From Burkholderiales bacterium (GTDB taxonomy: Bacteria > Pseudomonadota > Gammaproteobacteria > Burkholderiales > Burkholderiaceae_C): a DNA stretch of 64,000 nucleotides. Below, in pieces: positions 38,481-46,353 of this stretch (its first letter is position 1; each line of letters starts with the position of its first letter). The position numbers and the translations under genes were made by a program. Under the pieces are notes generated by a model, which ran no database searches, was not told the origin of the DNA, and worked only from the letters and a program-made list of their open reading frames with translations. The stretch is taken from the NCBI GenBank assembly GCA_016213205.1, contig JACRAZ010000099.1, positions 186,001 to 250,000 of the forward strand. Direction: 5' to 3'.

Positions 38481-38717
38481 GTGTTTCCCTCTTCTGCTGG
38501 ATGGCTGCCGCCCCTTGATGGCGGGCAGCGAAAGATCAGTGCGTCCCGGCGCCCCAAGCAATGCCACCAGGACCCATGCCGCGGCGGCAGTCAGTTGCGG
38601 TCACGTGCCGATCGGGGCATCGCGCCATGGCTGCCTGGAGCAGGCGGTGGGTGGTTTCGGGCAGACGACGCGACAAGCGCATGGGTGGGCGTCCGGGCGT
38701 GCAGCATAGCACGATGG

Positions 38718-38733
38718 ACACTATATATAGTGG
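38718..38733 (-). promoter_or_regulatory. NrdR box 1 upstream of nrdA
   Basis: ACACTATATATAGTGG matches the known NrdR consensus acaCwAtATaTwGtgt at 15 of 16 positions and is a perfect palindrome over the central 14 bases. Located 238 bases upstream of the nrdA ATG. NrdR is the ATP/dATP-sensing repressor of bacterial nrd genes. Confidence 0.85.
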
Positions 38734-38748
38734 CCCTGGCAGCCACAA

Positions 38749-38764
38749 CCGCTACCCGTAGCGT
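38749..38764 (-). promoter_or_regulatory. Degenerate NrdR box 2 upstream of nrdA
   Basis: CCGCTACCCGTAGCGT keeps the CTA...TAG half-site core of the NrdR box. Its centre (38756.5) is exactly 31 bp from the centre of box 1 (38725.5), the three-turn spacing expected for paired NrdR boxes. The remaining 38481-38717 and 38765-38806 stretches hold no gene; together they form a 326-base gap. Confidence 0.55.
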
Positions 38765-38806
38765 GCTTTCCCCCTCTTGACGGAACGCCCGCAGTAGCGC
38801 ACCAGC

Positions 38807-39388
38807 TCACATGTCGCGTGCCGCGAAGGCCGCGGCGGGCCAACGCAACCGGCGTCGCAGGGCGTGCCAGTCGAAGCCCTCGCCAGGGTCATGCTTGCGG
38901 CCAGGCGCAACGTCTTGATGACCCACCACCTGGCGCAGCGGGTAGCGCCGCTTCAAGGCGCGCAGCAGTCGCGCCAACACTTCGTACTGCGCTGCCTCGA
39001 ACAGCCCGCCCTCCAGGCCTTCGAGCTCGATGCCGATCGACCAGTCGTTGCAGTTGTCGCGTCCGGCCCATCGGGAACGCCCGGCATGCCAGGCCCGCCG
39101 CTCGGTGCTGACGTACTGCACGAGTTCACCATCGCGGCGGATCAGGAAATGCGCCGACACCTGCAGGCCCCGCAAGGCCTCGAACGACGGATGCGCCTGG
39201 CTGTCGAGGCGGTTCAGGAAGAGCTGCTCGATGGCGTCGCCACCAAACTCGCCCGGCGGCAGGCTGATCGAGTGGACCACCACAAGCTCGACCGCAACCC
39301 CCTCGGGCCGTGGCCCGTGGTTGGGTGACTCACAGCGGCGAGCCGCCGACCACCAGCCATCGGACCAGCGTGCGCTAGTCGCCCCCAT
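38807..39388 (-). CDS. ampD: 1,6-anhydro-N-acetylmuramyl-L-alanine amidase
   Basis: Cytosolic zinc amidase that splits recycled anhydro-muropeptides and so keeps beta-lactamase inducers low. 193 residues. The three zinc ligands of the family are present: His39 in VVVHSISLPPGEFG, His157 in VVGHQDVAPGRKHD and Asp167 in HDPGEGFDW. SIGIELEG (117-124) is also typical. The ATG at 39388 lies inside the end of pilR (14-base overlap) and is followed by the usual pre-domain segment SPNHGPRPEG, so it is likely translated from the pil transcript. No ampR or ampC gene is nearby. Confidence 0.93.
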   Translation of the reverse strand: MGATSARWSDGWWSAARRCESPNHGPRPEGVAVELVVVHSISLPPGEFGGDAIEQLFLNRLDSQAHPSFEALRGLQVSAHFLIRRDGELVQYVSTERRAWHAGRSRWAGRDNCNDWSIGIELEGLEGGLFEAAQYEVLARLLRALKRRYPLRQVVGHQDVAPGRKHDPGEGFDWHALRRRLRWPAAAFAARDM

Positions 39389-40910
39389 GGTCGGACACGT
39401 TGATGCCCAGCCGCGCCATGCGGTAGCGCATCTGGCGCAGCGACAGGCCCAGGCTCGCCCCGGCAGCCGTGCGGTTGAACCGGTGCCGCTCCAGCGCACG
39501 AACGAGCACATCGCGTTCAACCTGGTCGAGATAGGCCACCAGATCGGTCGGCAGCGCCTCGGCAGCCGCCGGCACTGGCGCCGGCGCCGGCGCCGCAGCA
39601 ACCACCGTGGCCACCTCCGGCGCGCCCCAGTCGCCGTCGGCACCGGTGTCGTCAGGCAGGCCCAGGTCCACTGGCTCGATCACGTCGCCCGCGGCCATCG
39701 TGACCGCGCGGTGCAGGAGGTTCTCCAACTCGCGCACGTTGCCCGGAAAGCCATAGGCCGCGAGGTGCCTGACCGCGTCGGCGGAAAGGCGGGGCGGGGT
39801 CGCGACACCGGCATCGCGCGCAATGCGCTCGAGCACCGCGCCGCAGATGGCCTGCAAATCATCGACCCGCTCGCGCAGCGGCGGAATGCGCAACTGGATG
39901 ACGTTGAGGCGGTAGTACAGGTCCTGCCGGAAGCGGCCTTCGTGCACCTCGGTCGCCAGGTCCTTGTGCGTGGCACTCACGATGCGCACATTGACAGGCA
40001 GTTCCGTCACCGCGCCGATGGGCCGCACCGAACGTTCCTGGATCGCACGCAGCAGCTTGCTCTGCATCGACAGCGGCAGGTCGCCGATCTCGTCGAGAAA
40101 CAGCGTGCCGCCATTGGCAGCCTGGAAGAAGCCCTCGCGGTCTTCGGTCGCGCCGGTGAAGGCACCCTTTCGATAGCCGAAGAACTCGGCCTCGAGCAAT
40201 TGCTCGGGGATGGCGCTGCAGTTCACCGCAATGAACGCCTGCGAAGCCCGCCCGCTGACGCCATGGATCGCGCGCGCCACCAGTTCCTTGCCAGTGCCCG
40301 ATTCACCTTGCACCATGACCGGTGCCATGCCGCGGGCCACCCGTTCGATCATCGAGCGCACCTGCTGCATCGCAGTCGACTGGCCCACCAGCCGCTGCAA
40401 GGCCGGGTGCGGACCGGCCACGAGGTCGACTGTGGTCACGGCCACGCTCGCCGGCGCGGCGGCGGCCCCGCCCGGGGGCGCCGCCGCCGCGGCCGAAGGC
40501 AAGGCGCCGGGCTTGACCGTGGGCGGCATGGCTGGCGCCCGACCGAGGGCCGACGCCACCACACCGCGGAACTGGCGCAGGTCCACCGGCTTGGTGAGGT
40601 AGTCGAAGGCGCCGGCCTTCAGGGCCTCGACCGCGTTCTCGGCCGAGCCGTAGGCGGTGATGACGATGGTCTTCTCCGGCCGCCCGCTGGCCTCGATCCT
40701 GCGCAGCAGGTCCAGGCCGCTGCCGTCGGGCAGCCGCATGTCGCTGATCACCGCGTTGTAGCCGCGCTCGCTCAGTCGCTGCCAGGCTTCCTCTACCGAA
40801 CCGGCGGTCTCGACGTCGTAGCCTTCGCGCAGCAGTGTCAACTCGTACAGCGTGCGCAGATCGGGTTCGTCGTCGACGACCAGCAGGCTGGGGGATGCGG
40901 AGGCAGTCAT
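39375..40910 (-). CDS. pilR: Sigma-54 response regulator PilR
   Basis: Activates sigma-54-dependent type IV pilin transcription when phosphorylated by PilS. 511 residues: receiver domain 7-120 with phospho-acceptor Asp57 (VISDMRLPDGSG), a Pro/Ala-rich linker, an AAA+ domain with Walker A GESGTGKE, the sigma-54 contact loop GAFTGA (in GYRKGAFTGATED), Walker B GGTLFLDEIGDL and FRQDLYYRLNV, and a C-terminal Fis-type helix-turn-helix (RTAAGASLGLSLRQMRYR). It starts 19 bases after pilS. pilA is not in the window. Confidence 0.94.
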   Translation of the reverse strand: MTASASPSLLVVDDEPDLRTLYELTLLREGYDVETAGSVEEAWQRLSERGYNAVISDMRLPDGSGLDLLRRIEASGRPEKTIVITAYGSAENAVEALKAGAFDYLTKPVDLRQFRGVVASALGRAPAMPPTVKPGALPSAAAAAPPGGAAAAPASVAVTTVDLVAGPHPALQRLVGQSTAMQQVRSMIERVARGMAPVMVQGESGTGKELVARAIHGVSGRASQAFIAVNCSAIPEQLLEAEFFGYRKGAFTGATEDREGFFQAANGGTLFLDEIGDLPLSMQSKLLRAIQERSVRPIGAVTELPVNVRIVSATHKDLATEVHEGRFRQDLYYRLNVIQLRIPPLRERVDDLQAICGAVLERIARDAGVATPPRLSADAVRHLAAYGFPGNVRELENLLHRAVTMAAGDVIEPVDLGLPDDTGADGDWGAPEVATVVAAAPAPAPVPAAAEALPTDLVAYLDQVERDVLVRALERHRFNRTAAGASLGLSLRQMRYRMARLGINVSDHGGD

Positions 40911-40929
40911 GCGCGTTGAGCTCGCTGGT

Positions 40930-42837
40930 TCAAGCCTGTGGCGGTGCGCCGCGCATCAGCACCCGGAATTCGTTGTGGTGCCGCACACCCGCCGCGCCGG
41001 GCCGGAAATCGATGATGGCACGATGGCGCTCACACAGTTCGCGGCAAATATACAGGCCCAGGCCGGTGCCACGGCTGCGTGTCGAGAAGAACGGCTCGAA
41101 CAGGTGCCGCTCGACATCCGGCGCGATCGGCAGCCCATCGCTGGCCACCGTGAGCAGCGCGCCATCGCCATGGGGCCCGGCGCGCAACTCCAGGCGCACG
41201 GCGCCTTCGGCCTCGGTGCCGTGGCGCCAGGCGTTGTCCAGCAGGTTGACGAGCACGCGCCGCAGGTGCTCGGTGTCGAACAGCACGTGGACCGGCGTGG
41301 CCGGCAGGTGCAGTTCCACCCGACGCCGGCCCGCGTCGTCTGCTGCGCCGATGGTGGCGAGCCAGTCGCTGCAGATCCGCCCGACCTCGGAACTTGCGTC
41401 GATGACCTGCTGCTGCAGCGGCCCGCCGGGCGCCACGGCCATCACGTCGTCGACGATGCGCTTGAGCCGCTCGACATTGACCTCGACGATGCCGGCCAGC
41501 TTGCGCTGAGGCACCGGCAGCGCGTCTTCCAGCATCAGGGCGTTGGCCTGCGCAATGGCCGCCAGCGGGTTGCGGATCTCGTGCGCGATCCCGGCCGACA
41601 CCCGCCCCATGGCGGCCAGCTTCTCCTGCCGCACCCGGGCCTGCACGCTGCGCACGTCTTCGAGGAACAGCACGCAGATTTCTTCGGGTGGCGTGGCGTC
41701 GTCGTCGATGCCGCCGCGCCGGGTGAATCGTGCACGCACCTGCACCGTGCGAGGCGGCCCGCTTGCCTGGGGCAGGGTCAGCTCCCGCTGCTCGTCGGGC
41801 CAATGCCCCAGTCCATAGGCCTGCTCCACCGCCGCCAGCAGGCCGGCCCAGGCCGGGTCGTCGTGCAGGTCGAAGCTGGAGATGCCAGCGGCCGCCATCG
41901 GCCCCAGCATGTGCCGTGCCGACGGGTTGGCTGCGCGGATCCGGCAACGGCGGTCGACGACCAGCACGCCGTCGCTCATCTCGTCGAGCACCAGGCGGTT
42001 CAAGCGCGCCTGCTGGCGTGCCAGCTCGAGGCTGCCGCGCGCGGCACGCTCCTCGCGCGCCAGGCGCTGAGCGAGTTCACCCGACAGCAGCGTGATCACG
42101 AACGCCCCCACGCCCGCAAGGCCGGCCTGCATGAGCAGGGCCACGGTGAAGCCCGAGGTCTGTGCCGTGCGCCATGCACCGGCCAGCATCACCAGCGACA
42201 CGAAGGCCGCCGTCGCCAGTGCGGTCAGGCGCTTGGTCATCACACCGGCCATCAGCACCGGCAGGACCAGCAGCGCGGCGTAGTTCAGTTGCGCCGCCGG
42301 GTCCAGCAGGTGCAGCAACGAAAACACCAGCAGGTCCACGCCGATGGTCAGGCCCCATTGGCGCCGCAGCAGCCGCGACGGTGTTGCGGGCGATGCGCCC
42401 TCGCGTGGCCCCTGCTCGGGCAGCAACCACAGCGAGATCGCCTGGCTGGCATAGCCGAGGCACACCAGCAACATCACCAGCGACAGCCGCCCGCCCATCA
42501 GCACCATGAGCCAGGGCGTCAGCACCAGCACGCAGCCCAGCACGGCCCGGGCCGCCACGTAGGCCCGGAACACCCGGCGCAGGGCCGTGCCCTCGCCCGA
42601 CACGATGCGTCGCGCCTCGCGGGCCAGGAATCGGCTCTCCGAGCCGCCGTCGAACTCGGTGTCCCGCATCAGGGACTCGCCATCACGCTCGGCTTGGCCG
42701 GTGTTGCGACCAGCGTCGGCCAACGCACCGAACCAGGAGTCCTCGCCCGGCTCGCGCCGCGACTTGCGCCGGTCGGAAACGCGTCGGTCGGCGCGACGAC
42801 GGTCGGCCCGACGCCGCTCCGGCGGTGCCAGGCTCAC
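40930..42837 (-). CDS. pilS: Sensor histidine kinase PilS
   Basis: Membrane-bound kinase partner of PilR. 635 residues. The first 27 are an Arg-rich cytosolic repeat (RRADRRRADRRVSDRRKSRR), followed by a roughly 60-residue linker and then a bundle of about six membrane spans (RAYVAARAVLGCVLVLTPWL onward). After it come a PAS domain (LNRLVLDEMSDGVLVVDRRC), the HisKA box RVSAGIAHEIRNPLAAIA with the phospho-His, and a HATPase domain (RRVLVNLLDNAWRHG, GTGLGLYICREL). The start is a GTG at 42837. The Arg-rich N-terminus is unusual and could be a start-site artefact. Confidence 0.93.
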   Translation of the reverse strand: MSLAPPERRRADRRRADRRVSDRRKSRREPGEDSWFGALADAGRNTGQAERDGESLMRDTEFDGGSESRFLAREARRIVSGEGTALRRVFRAYVAARAVLGCVLVLTPWLMVLMGGRLSLVMLLVCLGYASQAISLWLLPEQGPREGASPATPSRLLRRQWGLTIGVDLLVFSLLHLLDPAAQLNYAALLVLPVLMAGVMTKRLTALATAAFVSLVMLAGAWRTAQTSGFTVALLMQAGLAGVGAFVITLLSGELAQRLAREERAARGSLELARQQARLNRLVLDEMSDGVLVVDRRCRIRAANPSARHMLGPMAAAGISSFDLHDDPAWAGLLAAVEQAYGLGHWPDEQRELTLPQASGPPRTVQVRARFTRRGGIDDDATPPEEICVLFLEDVRSVQARVRQEKLAAMGRVSAGIAHEIRNPLAAIAQANALMLEDALPVPQRKLAGIVEVNVERLKRIVDDVMAVAPGGPLQQQVIDASSEVGRICSDWLATIGAADDAGRRRVELHLPATPVHVLFDTEHLRRVLVNLLDNAWRHGTEAEGAVRLELRAGPHGDGALLTVASDGLPIAPDVERHLFEPFFSTRSRGTGLGLYICRELCERHRAIIDFRPGAAGVRHHNEFRVLMRGAPPQA

Positions 42838-42967
42838 GTCCGCACCCGGGTCCGCCGAGTCACGCCGGCCCTGTGCGCGAGCGCCGGCTGGCGAACCTGG
42901 CCCGGAGGCCCCCCGAAGCAGGCCGACGCCGGGCCCCGGCCCGCGCTGCCGAGGGGGCCCGACAAGC

Positions 42968-43204
42968 TCATGGCGGCCCGGCCCGGCGCGGGCCGAGCAG
43001 CCGATGTGCGTCGCTGCAATACACGCGCGTGCCGTCGACCACGGCGTCGGCCACCGGCAGGTGCAGGCCGCAGTGCGCGCACTCGGCCATCGACTGCGGG
43101 CCTGGAGGCTGCTTTGGCGGTGGCGGCATGCGGGCGCCGCCTGCGCGCTTGAGCACCAGCCAGAGCCCGAAGCCGAGCACCAGCACCATCAGCAGGAACT
43201 TCAT
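42968..43204 (-). CDS. PP0621 family small membrane protein with CxxC motif
   Basis: 78-residue protein: an N-terminal membrane anchor (MKFLLMVLVLGFGLWLVL) followed by a Pro-rich linker and a short metal-binding-like motif, MAECAHCGLHLP and later VYCSDAHRLLG, which may bind zinc through three Cys and His. The family is widespread next to pilS in beta- and gammaproteobacteria; its role is unknown. It sits 19 bases after ypjD and 130 bases before pilS. ATG at 43204. Confidence 0.82.
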   Translation of the reverse strand: MKFLLMVLVLGFGLWLVLKRAGGARMPPPPKQPPGPQSMAECAHCGLHLPVADAVVDGTRVYCSDAHRLLGPRRAGPP

Positions 43205-43223
43205 CGGGCGCCCCTCGGCACGC

Positions 43224-44042
43224 TCATGGCGCAGGCCGCCCCAGCACCACCTCGAACACGAACCGGGACCCGGCATAGCCCAGCAGCAGGAGCGCGGTGC
43301 CGAAGTAGAGCCAGCGCGTCGCGCGACGCCCGCGCCAGCCACGCAGCACCCGCCCGCCGATCAGCGCGGCAAACACCACCCAGCCCAGTAACGAGAACAC
43401 CGTCTTGTGGTCCAGCTTCCAGCGCGCCGCGGTGACGAATCCCAGCACCAGCGCCAATGTCAGCACCACGAAACCCGCCTCGACAAAGCGGAAGGTCAAC
43501 CGCTCCAGCCGCAGCAACGGCATGCCCAGCGGGCCGGTGGCCGGCGCAGCACGCAGCCGCATCTGGCGCTCGGCGGCATCGAGCATCGTGGCATGCAGCA
43601 CCGCCGCGCCGAACAGGCCATAGGACGCGACACCCAGCACCCAATGCAGCGGCGCCCAGGGTGAGCTCAGGGCCCGCACCTCACCCGGGAAGGCCCAGGC
43701 CAGCGGCACCACCACGACCCCGGCGATCGCCAGCACACGCCGCACCGCAGGCAGCGGCACGAAGCGGCTCTCGACCACATGCACGGCCAGCACCAGCCAC
43801 ACCGTGAGCGACAGCACCGGCCCGAACCCCAGCCGCGCACCCGGCTCGCCACGCCCCCAGCCGCCGATGTCCAGCGCCAGCAGCGCGGCATGCAGCAAGC
43901 CGCCTGCCACGAGCGCTGGCGCAGGCAATCGCGCGCGATCGTCCACCGACGCCGCCGCGACGATGTACGCGAGCATCGCCACGAGCGCCAGCACCAGCGG
44001 CGCTGCGCCCAGGGTGTCGACGGGGCCCGACGATAGAATCAT
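43224..44042 (-). CDS. YpjD/CcsA-like inner membrane protein
   Basis: 272-residue integral membrane protein with about eight spans, of the cytochrome c assembly (CcsA) superfamily. The tryptophan-rich heme-handling motif of true CcsA is absent; instead it has the LDHKTVFSLLGWVVFAAL segment of the YpjD subgroup, so a direct role in cytochrome c maturation is doubtful. It is first of a run ypjD-PP0621-pilS-pilR-ampD and divergent from ffh with 62 bases between starts. A TACACT hexamer 6 bases upstream of the ATG may be its -10, implying a leaderless message. Confidence 0.85.
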   Translation of the reverse strand: MILSSGPVDTLGAAPLVLALVAMLAYIVAAASVDDRARLPAPALVAGGLLHAALLALDIGGWGRGEPGARLGFGPVLSLTVWLVLAVHVVESRFVPLPAVRRVLAIAGVVVVPLAWAFPGEVRALSSPWAPLHWVLGVASYGLFGAAVLHATMLDAAERQMRLRAAPATGPLGMPLLRLERLTFRFVEAGFVVLTLALVLGFVTAARWKLDHKTVFSLLGWVVFAALIGGRVLRGWRGRRATRWLYFGTALLLLGYAGSRFVFEVVLGRPAP

Positions 44043-44048
44043 CGAGAC

Positions 44049-44054
44049 AGTGTA
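44049..44054 (-). promoter_or_regulatory. -10-like TACACT abutting ypjD start
   Basis: Minus strand TACACT, six bases, then ATG of the ypjD-like gene. The same 6-base spacing occurs at hemA and smg. On the plus strand TAGAAT at 44034-44039 may serve ffh. Confidence 0.35.
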
Positions 44055-44104
44055 CTTTCGCGGCCGCCGGAGTTCTTCATCGCTCCGCCCCGTCCGTCTC
44101 GACG

Positions 44105-45460
44105 ATGGCCTCCACCCTTTCCGACCGCCTGTCGCGCCTCGTCAAGACGATGCGCGGCCAGGCCCGCATCACCGACGCCAACGTGCAGGACATGCTGCGC
44201 GAGGTGCGCATGGCCCTGCTCGAAGCAGACGTCGCCTTGCCGGTGGTGCGCGACTTCATCGCCCGCGTGAAGGACAAGGCCCTCGGCCAGGAGGTGGTCG
44301 GCTCGCTCAACCCCGGCCAGATGCTGGTGAGCGTGGTGCACAAGGAACTCGCCGCCACCATGGGCGAGGGCGTCGCCGACCTCAACCTCGCCACGCAGCC
44401 GCCGGCCGTCATCCTGATGGCGGGCCTGCAGGGTGCCGGCAAGACCACCACCACCGCCAAGCTGGCCAAGCACCTGATCGAGCGCCGCAAGAAGAAGGTG
44501 CTCACGGTCTCGGCCGACGTGTACCGGCCGGCAGCCATCGAGCAGCTGAAGACGGTCACGCGACAGGCCGGTGCCGAGTGGTTCCCGTCCGATGGCAGCC
44601 AGAAGCCGCACGACATCGCGCTGGCTGCGCTGGACCATGCCCGGCGCCACTACTTCGACGTGCTGCTGGTCGACACCGCCGGCCGGCTGGCGATCGACGA
44701 GGCCCTGATGGCCGAGATCCGCGACCTGCACGCCACCGTGAACCCGGTGGAGACGCTGTTCGTGGTGGATGCGATGCAGGGCCAGGACGCCGTGAACACC
44801 GCCAAGGCCTTCAAGGAGGCCTTGCCGCTGACCGGCATCGTGCTGACAAAGCTCGATGGCGACTCGCGCGGCGGCGCCGCCCTGTCGGTGCGGCAGGTCA
44901 CCGGCGCGCCGATCAAGTTCGCCGGCGTGTCCGAGAAGATCGACGGCCTGGAAGTCTTCGACGCCGAGCGCCACGCCGGCCGTGTGCTGGGCATGGGCGA
45001 CATCGTCGCGCTGGTCGAGGAGGTGCAGAAGGGCGTGGACCTCGAGGCCGCCCAGAAGCTGGCCGAGAAGGTGAAGTCCGGCGACGGCTTCGACCTCAAC
45101 GACTTCCTGATGCAGATCTCGCAGATGAAGAAGATGGGCGGCCTGTCCGGCCTGATGGACAAGCTGCCCAGCGCCATGACGGCCAAGGCCGGTCAGGTCG
45201 ACATGGACCGCGCCGAGCGCGACGTGCGGCGCATGGAGGGCATCATCCACTCGATGACGCCACTGGAGCGCCGCAAGCCCGAGCTCATCAAGGCCAGCCG
45301 CAAGCGCCGCATCGCGGCCGGCGCCGGCGTGCAGGTGCAGGAAGTCAACCGCATGCTCAACCAGTTCGAGCAGATGCAGGGCATGATGAAGAAGATGAAG
45401 GGCGGCGGCCTGATGAAGATGATGAAGCGCATGGGCGGCATGAAGGGCCTGATGCGCTGA
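44105..45460 (+). CDS. ffh: Signal recognition particle protein Ffh (SRP54)
   Basis: GTPase that binds signal sequences and 4.5S RNA and brings ribosomes to FtsY. 451 residues: N domain 1-90, G domain with P-loop GLQGAGKTTTTAKL, VLLVDTAGRLAIDEALM and LTKLDGDSRGGAAL, then the methionine-rich M domain (about 300-451; MQISQMKKMGGLSGLMDKLP and the C-terminal KMKGGGLMKMMKRMGGMKG). The ATG at 44105 is the family start. The receptor gene ftsY lies about 0.9 kb downstream in the opposite direction. No 4.5S RNA gene was recognised here. Confidence 0.97.
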   Translation: MASTLSDRLSRLVKTMRGQARITDANVQDMLREVRMALLEADVALPVVRDFIARVKDKALGQEVVGSLNPGQMLVSVVHKELAATMGEGVADLNLATQPPAVILMAGLQGAGKTTTTAKLAKHLIERRKKKVLTVSADVYRPAAIEQLKTVTRQAGAEWFPSDGSQKPHDIALAALDHARRHYFDVLLVDTAGRLAIDEALMAEIRDLHATVNPVETLFVVDAMQGQDAVNTAKAFKEALPLTGIVLTKLDGDSRGGAALSVRQVTGAPIKFAGVSEKIDGLEVFDAERHAGRVLGMGDIVALVEEVQKGVDLEAAQKLAEKVKSGDGFDLNDFLMQISQMKKMGGLSGLMDKLPSAMTAKAGQVDMDRAERDVRRMEGIIHSMTPLERRKPELIKASRKRRIAAGAGVQVQEVNRMLNQFEQMQGMMKKMKGGGLMKMMKRMGGMKGLMR

Positions 45461-45596
45461 TGCTCCGGGCGCGTGGCCGCGACGACCGCCGATGCCGGCT
45501 GAATTCGAACCAATTGATACATCTGTCGCAGCGATCTGACCACGCGCGCGGCCTCCAGGCCTACAGTCACCCGGACCTCCTGCCGAACACCCGGTC

Positions 45597-46277
45597 ATGA
45601 TGCCCGTCGATGCTTCTGCCGCCCTTGCGTTGGCCACCGCTCTGGTGCTGGTCCTGTCCTTGTTCGCTGCGCGGCGCCGCCGTCCACCGCCACGAACAGG
45701 CAAGCGGGACACGCCGGATACCGTGCAGACCTTCACGCCCCTGCCCGTGCGCGTGCTGACCGTCGCCGAACGACAGGCCCACACGCTGCTGCGCCAGGCC
45801 ATGCCGGGCTACTTGGTGCTCGCGCAAGTACCCTTGAGCCGGTTCCTCAGCGTCCCCAGCCGGCAATCCGAGTGGCTGCAGCGGGTTGCCGGGCTCAGTG
45901 CCGACCTGCTGCTGTGCGACAGCGGCTCCCGCGTACTGGCCGTGATCGACGTGCGCCCCGCCCGGCTGAGCGACAACAGCCGCCGGCGCCACGAGCGCAT
46001 GACCGCGCTGCTGCGCAAGGCGGGTATCAAGGTGCTGTCCTGGCACGAGGAAGCGTTGCCCGATGTTCAGATGGCGCGCAGCCAGCTGTTGCCGATGCTG
46101 GCCGCCCCATCGGCCCCGCGCGAAGCGGCCCAGCCCAGCAGTTCCCGGCCAATGCCGCTGATCCCGGTGGCCGAGATCCTGGCCGAAGGCGACGCGGACC
46201 ACGAGGACGCCGCCATGGAGCCCGTTCCTTCCGCGATGTTCGACGACCTCGAGCCCGTGCCGGTGCAATCCCGCTGA
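45597..46277 (+). CDS. Membrane-anchored DUF2726 protein
   Basis: 226-residue protein with one N-terminal membrane span (ASAALALATALVLVLSLFAA), a basic stretch and then a DUF2726 domain at about 50-155. That domain has a restriction-endonuclease-like fold in the wider family: LTVAERQAHTLLRQAMPGYLVLAQVPLSRFL, SADLLLCDSGSRVLAVIDV and LRKAGIKVLSWHEEALP. The acidic residues D and E of a PD-(D/E)xK core are not all evident, so nuclease activity cannot be claimed. It follows ffh by 136 bases. The C-terminal 70 residues are acidic and disordered. Function unknown. Confidence 0.75.
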   Translation: MMPVDASAALALATALVLVLSLFAARRRRPPPRTGKRDTPDTVQTFTPLPVRVLTVAERQAHTLLRQAMPGYLVLAQVPLSRFLSVPSRQSEWLQRVAGLSADLLLCDSGSRVLAVIDVRPARLSDNSRRRHERMTALLRKAGIKVLSWHEEALPDVQMARSQLLPMLAAPSAPREAAQPSSSRPMPLIPVAEILAEGDADHEDAAMEPVPSAMFDDLEPVPVQSR

Positions 46278-46353
46278 TCGACCGCGCCGAGAGCCCCGTG
46301 GCGCTTCGCCTCCGGCATGCCGGCGCACGCACGGCCTGCCGGCACGGCCGGGG

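Noticed and set aside
35580-38780. Plus-strand open frame of about 1066 codons
   Set aside because: Antisense shadow of nrdA, whose motifs and length are canonical.
40852-43152. Plus-strand open frame of about 766 codons over pilS
   Set aside because: Antisense of the PilS kinase; His/Gln/Arg-rich with no domain.
46312-46323. 12-bp palindrome CCGGCATGCCGG between DUF2726 gene and ftsY
   Set aside because: Short GC palindrome in a convergent gap with no T-run; expected by chance in GC-rich DNA.
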